A stretch of 64,000 nucleotides of DNA from Dioscorea cayenensis subsp. rotundata (GCF_009730915.1 NC_052477.1:1567699-1631698); one strand, 5' to 3'. Positions 25,082 to 37,518 are shown, counted from the stretch's first letter. Made by a program: numbers and translations. Notes: a model not told the origin generated them from the letters alone.

Positions 25082-25473
25082 GGTCTTATTTGGATTAATT
25101 TCTAGAAAGCCCAAAAGCGCTTAACTTATAAAAAATGGCTTTTGGGCTAAAAAAAAATTGTGTGTATTAACTTTTCTACAAAAACGTGTTCAGAAAAATA
25201 AAAGTCTAAAAATGCAAAGTCAGGAGCTGGTCAGCCAGAGATCGTAAAAAAATAAGTCTAAAAAAATAACTCTTTTTATTTTATAAGATCGGTTCCTCCC
25301 GAGCTATTTTTTAAACTTTTATTTTAACAGAGTCATGCTTTCTACGTAAGTCTAATCCAAAATATAAAATAAAAAAAATGCTTAACTTATTCTGGATAAG
25401 TATTTTTTTGGGAAAGTGCATCTACTAATTTGAAAAAAAAAAAAACTTTTGAGAAGTTAATCCAAAGAAGGCC
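25082..25473. mobile_element. Tourist-like (PIF/Harbinger) MITE, 392 bp
   Basis: The ends are GGTCTTATTTGGATTAATTT on the left and, read inward from the right on the other strand, GGCCTTCTTTGGATTAACTT. This is an imperfect inverted repeat of about 30 bp of the GGCCTTGTTTGG Tourist kind. A TTA triplet flanks each side (25079-25081 and 25474-25476), matching the 3-bp TTA/TAA target preference of PIF/Harbinger. The interior is AT-rich and non-coding. Confidence 0.78.
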
Positions 25474-25858
25474 TTAATTCTATCTTTAATTAATAAAGTC
25501 AAACCTTAAAAACCAATTTCAAATTAAAGTCAAACTCACAATGAGCAACTCACATTCTCAAAGCTTATTTTTCTCAGTTACTTCGCCACAAAGAAAACTC
25601 GCTTATAGTTTATATTTTTTAAAAACCAATGCAAATAGACATATATCCAACATCAAGCAATCCAAATATATAAATATATATTATAGTACATGAAAAAGTA
25701 AAAGAAAATAAAAACATAGAAAGATGTGGTGGAGGTGAAGAAGGACATGAATTGGCAGTGGAGCATGCTTAGTAGTGATAAAATAGCATACGCGTGTCCC
25801 TGCTTTTCTTAGCTTTGTTTGCTTCCTATGCCTTCTCTTTCTTTTTTCACACACACAC

Positions 25859-25909
<51 letters not shown>

Positions 25910-26322
25910 GTTTATGATTCCAATTTTTATTAATCCGACCCAAAAAAATTATAATAGAATACTTACATAATTTTTTGAATTATGAAATCTTTTTAAGAAT
26001 TTATGGTGATAGCTAGGTAAAGGTTAAAATTGAAAGGTTCAATTAATTTCATAGTCTATCACTGATGTTATTAAGGGTATAAATATGTTTAGAGAATTTA
26101 AATGTTCAAATTGCATTTATATAGTAGCAGTACACACAATGCGCAATCTATGTTGAATCCAGATCAACTCGACTTATATTTTAAAATTTTATTATGATAA
26201 AATAATTTTAGTAAACTAAGTTGCTGCCATTATGCTAAATTTTTAACATAGTCATCTTCTCCTAATCTTTTATTAGTTTTTTTCCAATTATATATATATA
26301 TATACATATTTAGTTATCATTA

Positions 26323-26392
<70 letters not shown>

Positions 26393-28900
26393 AGGGATGT
26401 TAAATTAATTAGTGATCATTAACTAAATTGCAAATGCAATGCCATGTTCCCCAAGAAGGTCACAAAATTATTCATAATTGAGTGAGTGGTTTATATGTGT
26501 GTTGGGGATTTATGCATGCAAATATAACGGTGGAAAATATAAAGAAAGGTTCACGTCTGAGGCTCTCTCATGTACCAGATTCTGAAGTCACTGTTCAATA
26601 CCCTTCAATCATTCATATTTGACATTTTCTATATTAACAACGTTAAAAGTACAGTAAAACTGTTAAAAATTCTCAAATTTATAAAATGTATATGACAAAC
26701 TTCATAATATAAATTTATAGTTTTCACAACCACTAGTTAATCAAGCGGAAAATTATCTAAATGGTAGATGAATAATGACGTACATAAAATTAAAACCCTA
26801 TACCGCGGTGTTGTATAATATTATAAAAAAAACATATAATATATAAAAATATTGTATAATATTGTTTATTTATTATTTATTGGGGTTTTTAGAATAGTCG
26901 CATCTCGTTATTCTTTTATGTTTACAAGATATGAAAGATTTATTATTGTAAAGTTATAGTCCATGTTATATTATCTTATGTACATGTGACAAATTATCAT
27001 TACCACTTGTATTGATCCATTCTATATGATAAATTTTTATGATGTCATTAAGCTATTGTAACTGATGCACTATCATGTTTCTGATAAATCTTTTTGTGGT
27101 GCAAATTTATTGTATTTGTGAAAAAAATATATATATATATATATAGTGATTGGACATCACTTATCATAAGTTAATTCTCTATCTTGAAAGACATGAGAAT
27201 TTCATGATTGAACCATGAAAGGATTCAAATGTCTTAAGCTGTTAAGCATTTCTAACTGATTCAACCATGCATGAATCTTAATTATTCTTCTCTAACTCAA
27301 TTGTGTTAAAGACTAGAAAAATAGAAGGTTTAGCACATGCATGTCAGCTTTTCTTTCTTTCTTTAATTTTATTTTTTATTTTAATATTCTCATAGATTTA
27401 CTAATAAATAAATTTTATATATACATAATTTTTGTAGTGTTTAAACTAATAATTTTTTTTAATTAAAATATTTTTTTATTGTTCTATTGTTTCCGTGGAC
27501 ATATCAATCAAAAATATTTTAAATTTGTATATTTTATGTACCTAATAACAATTCTTAGTCGATCGATTAATTTTTGTAATATTTTGTTTTTTTTAAAGTA
27601 TTACTTTGTTTTTTTTTAATTTTTTTATTTATTTATAAGTAAATAAATATTATACATATTTAGAATAATATCTAAACCAATACAAACTCGATCTTTTTGA
27701 ACCACTCTCTTGTTAGTATTTTTCTTGGGAAAAAGACTATATTATTAAATTATAATGTATGAAATATATGAGACATAAACATACATGGCCTACACTAAGT
27801 TGTTTCCTTTTATTCCGAAAACCACACAAACAACAAAAAAGATTGCCCATGCATTTGTTTCATACAATTAGCAAAAGTTTTTTTAAATTATTCTTCCCCC
27901 CAACCAATTCCTTTTAACTCTTTTAAGGCATTATTGCTCATCTTGTCTGTCTACTTATGTGCATGAATATGTATCATTGAGGACAAGGGTCCCTCCATTG
28001 TTTCAGTGCTTCAACCTTTTATTTATTTATTTATTTTATTTTTTTATTTTTGTCTATATGGTGATTCGTTTTGAGTTAAGAGAAATGACTAAAATACCCT
28101 TATAAAAATCATGTTTGCTTGTATAGTAATTTTATTGGCTTATATAACCCAAGGGACTACAAGTCAAAGTCAGCTATGTCAAAGTCAACTTTTTAAATTT
28201 TATAAAAGTACAGCTTGATATATCATTTTTTTTTTTTGCTTTTTGTTAAAATCTAAGTTGATATTAAGATAGGAATCTATAAAATAAATAAAAACAATTT
28301 CGCAAAAGTATATAAAATAAATATAGTTTTTACAAAGATATAACAATAATTTTATCTCCATTGGTTTCTTACCTTTAATTTGATGGTGTGCATACTTTAA
28401 ATAAATAGATAATTACTAATACGTCTTCATAAAAATCAAATTTACTTAAAATACCCTTCCCCAAAATAAAATTATTGGCTCCTTTGTCCATATATCCTAT
28501 AGTTAAAAAGTTAGCCTTTTAAATACTATAAAGATATATTTTGGTCTTTTTTTCTTGTTCTTATTTTTAATATTAAAATTGATTTTTGGTCATAAGGATA
28601 TAAAAATAACAAGAATGTTGTCTAAGGATATTTTAGAGAATATAGTTTTTTATAGGGGTTATATTACTGGTTTTTATTTTATTTTTTATTTTTGCAAGGG
28701 CATTCAAAGTAAAATCCCCCTTCAAGTTTCTTCTCTAGAATGGAGTGTGAATTTAGTGCATCTTGGTCCTACCTTATCTCTCTCATATTCAATTCAATGG
28801 TTGATAGCAAACAACTCTCAAAGGAATGACCTTACTTCCACTGTAATGTATAAAACAGACTTGGGTCAAGTTGGAAGTGGGGTTAAGTGGTCCAACTTTT
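25474..28900. other. Intergenic AT-rich spacer with long TA and GT microsatellites
   Basis: (TA) at about 25862-25905; (TA) at 26322-26340 passing into (GT) at 26341-26391; (TA) at about 27127-27146. The 175-codon open frame at 28555-29082 is Phe/Tyr/Ile-rich, runs into the 237-bp tandem repeat and has no recognisable domain; I do not call it a gene. Confidence 0.55.
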
Positions 28901-28918
28901 TTTCAATTGATTATTTTG

Positions 28919-29570
28919 GATTTAGAGAATGTGTCTTTTTTGAAAGTTTTAATTTTAGTTTGTATATTTTTGTCATAAATTATAAATTTTTTCAGTTTAA
29001 TACCACCGGTGCAATAGCAAGAGTCATAAATTTGATTAAAGTTTATGCAGAAGATATGACTTTTTTTTTAGATTATAATTGAAGATTTGAGATGTGTGTA
29101 GGGTGGGCTAGTAGTAAGCGGGGAAGTAGATCTATGTTTTTAAAATTTATAAATTTTGATTTAGAGAATATTATTTTTAAAATATGAATTTAGTTTGTAT
29201 ATTTTTGTTATAGATTATAAATTTTTTCAGTTTAAAATCACCGGTGCAATAGCAAGAGTTGTAAATTCGTTAAAGTTTACACTGAAGATATGACTTTTTT
29301 CAGATTATAATTGAAGATTTGAGATATGTGTAGGGTAGCCTAGTAGTAAGCGGGGAAGTAGTTCTATTTTTTTTTTTTAAATTTATTAATTTTGATTTAG
29401 AGAATATTATTTTTAAAATTTGAATTTAGTTTATATATTTTTGTCATAAATTATAACTTTTTCAGTTTAATATCAATGATGCAATAGTAAGAGTCGTAAA
29501 TTGATTAAAATCTATGCAGAGGATATAACTCTTTTTCAAACTATAATTGATTATTTGAGATGTGTGGGGT
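28919..29570. repeat. Three ~237-bp tandem units
   Basis: GATTTAGAGAAT starts units at 28919, 29158 and 29394 (spacings 239 and 236). Each contains TTTTTGTCATAAATTATAA, TTTTTCAGTTTAATA-CA, GCAATAGCAAGAGTC-TAAAT, GAAGATATGACTTTTTTT, TTATAATTGAAGATTTGAGAT and, in the first two units, CTAGTAGTAAGCGGGGAAGTAG. Units one and two are the more alike; unit three is shorter at its end and more diverged. Function unknown. Confidence 0.88.
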
Positions 29571-30238
29571 GGTTGTCTCCATTGTTAAAAGAAAAATTAC
29601 TTTATATGAAATTCTAGAATTCAGTTAAATAAACACATAAAAGTAACTGTTAATGTTACTTAACTAATCAGATTTTGAAAATGTAATATTCTCACTCTAA
29701 ACAATTAAACAAGTAATTTTGATCCAGATTAAACACTATGTTAGTATTATCATTATTGCATATTTGTATATATGTCCCAAGAAAAACAATAAAATTTGCA
29801 CATAACATATCTCGCGAAGTAAAAACAATTTTTAAGAAAATATTGTTTTTTTTTTCTAAATTCTTCAATTTTTGTTCACTAAAATAATTTTTTTTTTCTT
29901 CCTCACTTTTTTTATTCCTTTTATTTCCAAAATCTAACCCATACTGAATCAGGTCAAATTAAATCTCTATTGTAAATTTATTAGACATTCGTCAATTATA
30001 ACTAATTAGCTACTAACTTTGTATTGAAATTATAAATAAAAATTAAAATTTTAGATGATACAAAATTAAATAAAAATAAACTCATATGTTATTCAAGTTC
30101 TTCTCAAACAGCCGGAAAGGACTTAAACTGAATATTCATTCATTACCCCCTTCATTGTTTTAATTATTTGCCCTCATGGTGCAAAGAGGCCCCCAAATGC
30201 CTTCCATATAATTAATACCTTAAATTCTTTAAAGGTTC

Positions 30239-30275
<37 letters not shown>

Positions 30276-30570
30276 CAAAACGAGAGATTTTTAATAAATT
30301 ACAATATTTTTTCTTTTATTTTCTTTTCATACTTCTATAGTTTCATTTGTGTCGGTTGTTAATAAGTAATTTTTTAATTGTATTTAAGAAGGAAATTTCA
30401 TCATATCATATTAGTAGAATTTATAAATATATTTAAACATATATTTTTTTAAATAAAGTCACAATAATATTGACTTTAAATCTTACAAAAAGTATAGGGG
30501 ATCACGTAATCAAGTCAAAAATATTTGAGGACTTTTCCGCATTTTTCTCCTGCTAATAATAATATAATAA
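29571..30570. other. Intergenic spacer upstream of RPL18
   Basis: AT-rich with a (TA) microsatellite at about 30241-30272. No gene is visible. Confidence 0.5.
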
Positions 30571-30580
30571 GTAAGCACAC

Positions 30581-30702
30581 AAAGGCCCATAAAAACGACA
30601 ATCATAAGTTGGGCTTTAATTTTTGGGCCTTATTGGGCCGATCCAAGCCCAACAATCTCACTATAAAAGGAAGCTCATTCAGTGTTTCTCAAAACCCTAG
30701 CC
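30581..30702 (+). promoter_or_regulatory. RPL18 promoter: site II cluster, TATA box and telo-box
   Basis: Site II-type TGGGCY elements occur on both strands: GGCCCAT at 30584, TTGGGCTT at 30609, TGGGCC at 30624 and at about 30634, and AAGCCCAA at 30645. A TATA box, TATAAAA, is at 30662-30668. The telo-box AAACCCTAG lies at 30692-30700, where the transcription start is expected. Site II plus telo-box is the classic combination of plant ribosomal-protein and other growth-linked genes (TCP and Pur-alpha/telo-box binding). This agrees with the gene downstream. Confidence 0.8.
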
Positions 30703-30723
30703 GCTGCCGGAGCTCCGACGAGA

Positions 30724-33031
30724 ATGGTAGTCTTCTCGCGCTCGAAGAGCTTCTTCAAACCCTAGATCTCATGCATCTCTCTCTCTCTCTAATGGCTTCT
30801 TCTTCTCCACCGTGTCTTGTAGGGTATTGATCTCGTCGCCGGTGGCCGTAGCAAGAGGGTCAAGCGCACAGCTCCCAGGTCTGACGATGTTTATCTCAAG
30901 CTTCTCGTTAAGGTGAGATTAGTGTTGATTTTTAGATGGTTTTTTTGGTTGATTTGGTGATTTTGATCTTGATGTGCTTGTTTCGTGTTAGCTTTATCGG
31001 TTTCTGGTCCGGAGGACGGGGAGCAAGTTCAATGCCGTGGTGTTGAAGCGGCTTTTCATGAGCAAGACCAATCGGCCGCCGATCTCGCTTCGTAGATTGA
31101 TTAAGTTCATGGATGGGAAGGTCTGGATCTTTTTGGTTACGATTTTTTGTGCGATTTGGTGTTTCTGTGTTGATTTTTGTGATTTTTGGTGGAATTTTTA
31201 GAATGATAAGATTTCGGTGATTGTGGGGACTGTGACGGATGATAAGAGGGTTTATGAAGTGCCGGCGATGATGGTTACGGCGCTGAGGTTCACTGAGACG
31301 GCGAGAGCCAGGATCTTGAAAGCCGGTGGGGAGTGTTTGACGTTTGATCAACTCGCTCTTCGTGCTCCTCTCGGTCAGAACACGGTATGGTTTGATTTAC
31401 TGTGTTTATTGTGTAAATATCTCAGCGTTGTTTGTTGTTTGATTGGTTGATTTATTTTTAGTTTTTTTTTTTGTTGGCAACATTTTTTTTTCCAAATGTT
31501 TATTATCTCATATTTGGTAAATGATTAATTTAATGCTTAAAATGGAGTAGAATGATTATGGCATTGTGTTGTTTGCAATTCATGATGAAAGCTTCAATTG
31601 ATTTGAAGGTTAAAAACTGGAGTTTTAGCAATGAACCAATTAGGATCCGGTTGAATCATTTATTCTCATTCTGGTTTTCTGTTCTTTGCAGCTATGATTT
31701 TTCTTGGGTTCCCAATGATGCTGAAGAAACCATGCTAATACTGAAATATATTGATGATTAATACATTACTTGATACGCTGAGGGAACCTGTGCTTTTTTC
31801 TCTATGTTGATGCTGTTTTTGGTTTTTTCTGTGTGAATATCAAAGAATGAGTTTTGATATAGTAAATCAATTAGGACTCTTCTGTATCATTTATTAAATA
31901 TGTTGTCTTGACCCTTTGTATTTAAGTAGGATGAATTGGGTTTCGTATGATGGCAAATTAAACGATGCTATTGCTGTATTTTGCTGATTATTGATTTAAT
32001 ACTTGATACACTGAGGGAACATTAACATTTATTCAGTAGTATTCAAACTGGTTGAAGGACGTTCATAATCACAAAGTGCATAAAGGTTTTTTTTTTCCTT
32101 TGGTTCTGTGCCATGATTCAGCCAATATATTGAAAGGTATCTCATTTATCTGAGTTGCCTTATAAAATATTTTTGGATGCTTCTATTGGTATCACTTTTG
32201 AGTCATATCAAGTTCCTCACCATGTTTCAATTTCCTGACAGTATTTCACATGCTAGTGCCAAGTTTTTCTTTCTTTCTTTCTTTCAATTTTGTTTTTACT
32301 GGTTGAAGCCATGATGATATTGTTGAAAACCCAGCTCATTATGAGATCTTCCTTAGTGGAAGATCAAGGAAAAGTTGCTATAACATTATCTGAGCTCAGT
32401 GTTGCTTTGTTTTCCCCCCTTCTGGTTAAGTTTTGCTGTTTTTGCCGTTTTTGCCTTTTTTTTTCCCCTTTTAAGGCTGCTTGTTGCAACAAAATGTACT
32501 AGATTCTAAAGGAGGGACTATTAATTCTATATCAGTCTCTAAGGGTGCTTACATTCAACACCATTGAGGGTTAGGATTTTTTTTGTCAAACTTGTCCAGA
32601 AGTATGGCATATGGTTGGGTATCTATCTCCTTTTTTATGCAATACTTTTACTTGAAGATGCAATTTTGAAGTATGCCTATCTTTAGGAAATGCTTTTATT
32701 GTTATAGTTCAGCAGTTGGTTTTTGTTATATTTTGGCTGTATGTTTATTTGTTGGTTAGTGTAAAAGTTGCTACAGACTTGCAATTGCTATACCTCAAAA
32801 GGGCTTCTAGATTTGTATAAATTGACATAGGGTATACATTTATGTTGCTGTTTAAATTTCCATGCACTGCAGGTTTTTCTGAGAGGTCCTAAAAATGCCA
32901 GGGAAGCTGTGAAACACTTCGGTCCAGCCCCAGGTGTTCCACACAGCAGCACAAAGCCATATGTCCGTGCCAAGGGTAGGAAATTTGAGAAAGCCAGAGG
33001 CAGGAGAGAGAGCCGTGGATTTAGGGTTTGA
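30724..33031 (+). CDS. RPL18: 60S ribosomal protein L18 (eL18)
   Basis: It is a component of the large cytosolic ribosomal subunit. Five exons: 30724-30726 (only the ATG), 30823-30912, 30992-31120, 31202-31384 and 32873-33031. All junctions are GT-AG and all introns are phase 0. The product is 187 residues, the usual plant length: [32 protein letters not shown], the conserved [42 protein letters not shown], then [25 protein letters not shown] and a basic C-terminus [16 protein letters not shown]. The start is fixed by splicing, because without the ATG-only exon the next exon begins at Gly. The last intron is 1.5 kb. No lesion is seen. Confidence 0.97.
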
Positions 33032-33905
33032 GTCAGACTTACATATTTCTAAATTATGCATTTTTTGTTTTCATCATTTCGGCTGCACCACCGGCAATGC
33101 ATTTTTTTTTTTTTAACTATTTATACATCCATGTGTTGGACTAAATTTCCAATGAGCATTTTTATAAGTGCCTTTTTTTGCTGTTAAATTATCCTAAGAT
33201 GTATTATTACCTTTGTTGTTATAATTAACTGAATTTATGTATGCATTTTTATGACGGGATAAATGTATAATTTTTAAATTACCTTCTCCTGCTTTTCCTC
33301 AAATGACTATGTCAGCTTTTATCATTGACATTTGCTGTCAAGGAAATTGTGTGAAGCACTTGTAAAATACTAGTTTAATTTTAATCACAAAATGTATATT
33401 TTAATTAAATAAAAGTGCATTTGCTTCCCACTTAGAGCTGCACAGCTGGAAGATAACAGAAAATGGGCACGACGAGCTCCTTTATCCAATTCTGTAAGTT
33501 TGGTGCAAGACATGGTTTAACAAATTAACAAGTCACTATATCAGATTTGCTGTGTTTTTTTCTTTCTTATGCGGCTTCGCCAAAGTTTATAAATAAATTG
33601 TAATTGGTGCAAAGCTGTTTCACAATTCATTTTCAAGAAATAAATTTAATATAGCTGGTGGATCGATTTTAGATAGAAAGAAAGACGGTGATATTTTTAT
33701 GTTCCACAGAAGAAAAATGGGCATACATTTACATTCTCGCTCTTAAAAGATTGAGAATTTGTCTCCCTCCCAGCATATATGTTATATATATATATAGAAG
33801 TTGGAGATTGTTTAAAATTAAGTTAAAAAGCAAAAAGAAGAGTAGTTTACAAAGTTTATCATAACAGAATGTCCACTCAGTAGAGTTTGTTATAACTTGT
33901 CCTGA
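33032..33905. other. RPL18 3' flank
   Basis: The 3' untranslated region and downstream AT-rich sequence. A minus-strand open frame of 168 codons (33729-34235) runs through here into the hairpin; it is a chance frame. Confidence 0.5.
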
Positions 33906-34388
33906 TTCTCTTTCTTTTGTAAAAATAGATAACATATAAATAGCTCCTATTCGTTGTAATTGATCATCAGATTCAATGAAATTCGTTTCTCTGGTGTTCG
34001 ATTGCAGCTTCTTTTCCGTTCTGCAAGGCTGATTTTCATTGCTGTTGGATTTGTGGAAAGAGTATTTCTCCGTTCTTTTGCATTGCAGATCAAGCTTCTG
34101 CAGTGAGATGATCAGAAAAGAGTTGAGAAAACTCACTGCTAAATCTTGATCTGCAAAAGATCCAAGAAATACTCCCCTTCCACAAATCCTACAGCAATGA
34201 AAATCAGCCTTGCAGAACGTGAAAAGAAGCTGCAATCAAACACCATTAATAAGAAGAGAAAACCTAAAGAAAGAAGAGGGAAAGCTTGGAAGAGAAGAGA
34301 AACAAATTTCATTGAATCTGATTATCAATTACAATGAATAAGAGCTATTTATATGTTCTCTATTTTTATAAAAAAAAAAAAAGAGAAT
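33906..34388. repeat. Long foldback: ~200-bp inverted repeat with a 24-base loop
   Basis: The left arm 33906-34107 is the reverse complement of the right arm 34132-34388 nearly throughout. Pairs include TAGATAACATATAAATAGCT with AGCTATTTATATGTTCTCTA, CAGATTCAATGAAATT with AATTTCATTGAATCTG, GCAAGGCTGATTTTCATTGC with GCAATGAAAATCAGCCTTGC, and GCAGTGAG with CTCACTGC at the apex. The right arm carries about 50 extra purine-rich bases at about 34246-34297. A transcript of either strand would form one long hairpin. It could be a foldback element, a young MIRNA- or siRNA-producing inverted duplication, or a chance rearrangement. Confidence 0.85.
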
Positions 34389-34429
34389 TTGGGTGACGGG
34401 TGCTAAGACTGATCAGCATTGTTAAAAAA

Positions 34430-34757
34430 TACTCCATCCGGTCTTTATTTACTTGTCACATTTTAGAGAATTTCTCTATCTTTTTACTTGTCTATTTAAA
34501 TTTTTTTAAAACATTAAATATTGTTTTTTCAAATTTACTTTCACATTTAATATAATTCTATAACTTCCAATAAATTATATTAGACTACACATTATTTTTA
34601 AGCATATTTTAAATAAAAATAATTTTGAAAAATTAATATAATTTTTATAAATTTTAGATTACCAACTAATTTCAACTTTCTTAAACTAATTTTAACTAAC
34701 TTTCTAAATCCGCGTGATTTAGTTAAAATGGACAAATAAAAAGCACAGGAAAGAGTA
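34430..34757. mobile_element. Stowaway-like (Tc1/mariner) MITE, ~328 bp
   Basis: It begins TACTCCATCCGGTC-TTATTTACTTGTC and ends in the degenerate complement GACAAATAAAAAGCACAGGAAAGAGTA, with TA at each end as expected of Tc1/mariner insertions. The CTCC.TCCG...ACTTGTC terminus is typical of plant Stowaway elements. The interior is AT-rich and non-coding. Confidence 0.65.
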
Positions 34758-35938
34758 AAAAATTAAACAAAAAAAACACAACACTTGTATCAAAAGGTCG
34801 AGTGAGAGAATCCCAAGAAAAGACCTTAACGCCAACCTGCAACTATTTTAAACAATCATTTCAATAACAAAGGCAAATAATATTTTGAAACTTCTTCCAC
34901 GAGATCAGCATTCTCTTGACAAGGTTTTTAAGTAAAGACCTAAATAAGTTTGCCTAGATATTGTAACAAGAATTCTTGGTAAAGAATGATTCATGGAAGA
35001 AAAGATCCTCAAATGGCTAATAGATAAAAACACTTTATTTCATTATTTCCTCTGTTTCATTGTATATTCATATTTATCTTCCAAACTATCTAAAAGAAAA
35101 CATCTATTTCTCAAACAAGGTTCTTGAGGGAAGACAAAAAAATTTGCATAGATATTTAGGGGGCTTATTCATGAAAGAATATATCCTCAAATGGTTGGCA
35201 AAATGCTAATTTATTGTAGCTACTAGTGATGGTTCAACTATCAAGTTTTCCACCAACAAACATCCCAGCTAATAGATACAGACCTTATTTGATGGTTTAC
35301 TCTATTTCATCATATTCATATTACCGACTTAATTCTCCAGCATGATTTATTCCACTAAGTCTACACAACAAATTCGATTCCCATCCACAGACGAAATGCT
35401 AGAAAAACACAAACAGCAATCGAGGTAGCAAGAAATCAGATGAAAAACAATGTTACATGACAAAGCAAGAAAAAGATTTCAATAGCCATGTTGAAGACAC
35501 TCAACTTTCTACAATAATATCAAATAAATAGGTTCAAGTACTTCAGCTTGGCGTATTTGCATTAATTTGCAGGCATGGTCAGCATGTGCCGGATCTTAAA
35601 TCACACTAAAGAACATGCAATTTTTCATAGTGAATCAAATAAATGACTGCAATAATAACCAAATTTCACATCAAGATGTCAAAAAAAATTCAGTGACAAT
35701 GAAAGAAATAATTTCAAGATATTGGCTATTTCACCACAATAACATGTTTGGAAGCTGCAGTAAAAAAACATTACTGTCAACTAAAAAGCTCAATTATCAA
35801 ACAATTCTACAAGATAATATCGCAAAAGTGGATATCATATGTAAAAAAAAACACTCTCAAAGAACAAAACAGAATCTTGAAACAAAGCATGCTTATTCAA
35901 CAACACAATTTTGCAGTGTATGGAATGTTGGAGATGTT
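34758..35938. other. Intergenic / 3' flank of the TPR gene
   Basis: AT-rich. The TPR-gene 3' untranslated region must lie within the first few hundred bases below 35939 on the minus strand. The open frames here (for example 35615-36007) overlap the TPR gene in antisense or are A-rich chance frames. Confidence 0.5.
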
Positions 35939-37396
35939 TTAATCGGCCAATTTATTCAAACGATGAATTGTACTCTTTGCAAGTCTATTACCCGGATCAA
36001 TCTTTAGAACCATCCTCAAATCCTCAGCTCCAAGTCGATATTTTTCAATGCTCTCATACAAGAGAGCACGCTGCAGCAGCACGGCGACATTCTTCCCGTC
36101 ATTCTCCAAAACCTGCAGAGCCACAAAACAAAGTCATTCGCATCAAAACACATCAAAGAAATCAAGAGAAACAATGCAGAACATCATGCTTAACACCTTC
36201 GAGCAATCGGCCACCGCCTTTTTATACTCTCCGACTTCCTTATAGCACGAAGCTCTACAAGATAAAACCTCAATGGTGGAAGCATTGTCCCCGGACTTCT
36301 CCAACAGTGCAACAGCCCAAGAGAGCCACTTGATAGCATCTGCATACTGCCCTTGCTTGTAGTTATCCAAGCCTTTCGTCTTCGCCCCGGAGGAGGAGAC
36401 ACCTGGAGGCGGTGGAGGGAGCCCTTCGAGCTCCGTGGTTGTCCCACCACCACTGTCATTCCCTCCAAACTCTGATCCCAAATCCCAGTCATTCAACTCT
36501 GAGAATGGCTCACTACCTGAGGCCTCTGTTGGAGCTGGCGCGGCAGGGGCGGATGCTGAGAAGAACATATCCAATGGATCAGCTCCGGCGGCTTTCGCTG
36601 GAGCTGGCTTCTGAGAAGGAGGAGGGATTCCAAAATTCTCTGGTTTTGGGGGATTAGCGTTCTGGAATGTCCCAAAGTCGTCCTTTTTCGATGGATTCGC
36701 GGTCTGGAAAGAGCCAAATCCGGAACCATTGCCGCCGGTGGAGGGAGCTTTGGGTTTCGCTGATGCTATTGAAGAATTCTTCGAATTCATGGATCCAAAA
36801 TCGAGCAATGATCCAAAGGGATCTGCCTTCTTGGAATTCATCGCGGATCCAGCAACCCCAGCAGCGGATCTCATCGGCTGACCCTGGCCGGCGCCCTTGG
36901 AGACACCAAAACCGGCAAGATTCTCCGCCGATCCCCAGCTAGGTCTAATCGGAGCAGCAGCAGCAGCAGCGGAGGCGGTGGTGGACGGCGGAGCGGTCTG
37001 CTTGGGAAGCGAATCGGACAAGCTGCCGGTGGAGAAGGAGTTCTTCGTGGATTTGAGGGGGGTGTTGGAGGATGCGCGGGAGGAGCCGAGGGCCGGACCA
37101 AGGAGATCGGAGAAGAGATTAGGGTTGGAGGTGGGGATGCCGATGCCGGAGGAGGAGGAGGACGACGACGACGACGAGGTCCAGGTCTTGCCGAAGATAT
37201 CGCCGACCATGGAGGGTGAGGGGTTGGCGAAGGTAGGGCGGGGAGCGGCGGATGGGGCGGGTTGATGGGTCCATGAGGGTTTGGAGGAGGGGCGGAGGGG
37301 CCGGGAGGAGCCGGAGCCGGCGCCGGCGAGGCCGAAGTCGAACTGGTAGTTGTTGAAGGAGCCGCCGGAGGCGGAGGAGCCACGCTGAGAGTTCAT
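35939..37396 (-). CDS. Tetratricopeptide-repeat protein with Ser/Gly/Pro-rich FG-motif N-terminus
   Basis: Two exons on the minus strand, 37396-36197 and 36112-35939 (GT-AG, phase 0), give 457 residues. The start is the ATG at 37396; the frame stays open a little further upstream, but only through a TTG. Residues 1 to about 320 are low-complexity and disordered: poly-Ser, poly-Ala, and repeated short motifs such as GSFNNYQFDFG, DPFGSLLDFGS, GFGSFQTANP, DFGTFQNANP and DPLDMFF. DPF, FG and DLL-like motifs of this kind bind clathrin adaptors in other proteins, so a trafficking role is conceivable. From about 345 to the end there are three TPR-like helical pairs (GLDNYKQGQYADAIKWLSWAVALL, SCRASCYKEVGEYKKAVADCSKVL, LLQRALLYESIEKYRLGAEDLRMVL). 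TPRs bind partner peptides. The partner is unknown and I cannot name an orthologue. Confidence 0.85.
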
Positions 37397-37518
37397 ATCA
37401 CGAGGCAATCTGGGATCTGGTCACCGTCGGTGATCAAGAAGAGAAAATGGTAAAGAGAAAGTGAACCGATCTGAGGAGAAGAATAATAAGACTTGGTTTA
37501 TATATATATATATATATA

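Noticed and set aside
28555-29082. 175-codon plus-strand open frame
   Set aside because: Low-complexity Phe/Tyr/Ile-rich translation, no domain, and its end is part of the 237-bp tandem repeat.
33729-34235. 168-codon minus-strand frame
   Set aside because: Crosses the foldback arms and has no domain.
36871-37383. Pro/Ser-rich minus-strand frame overlapping the TPR gene
   Set aside because: Shadow of the TPR gene in another frame; the proline runs come from the GC-rich low-complexity sequence.
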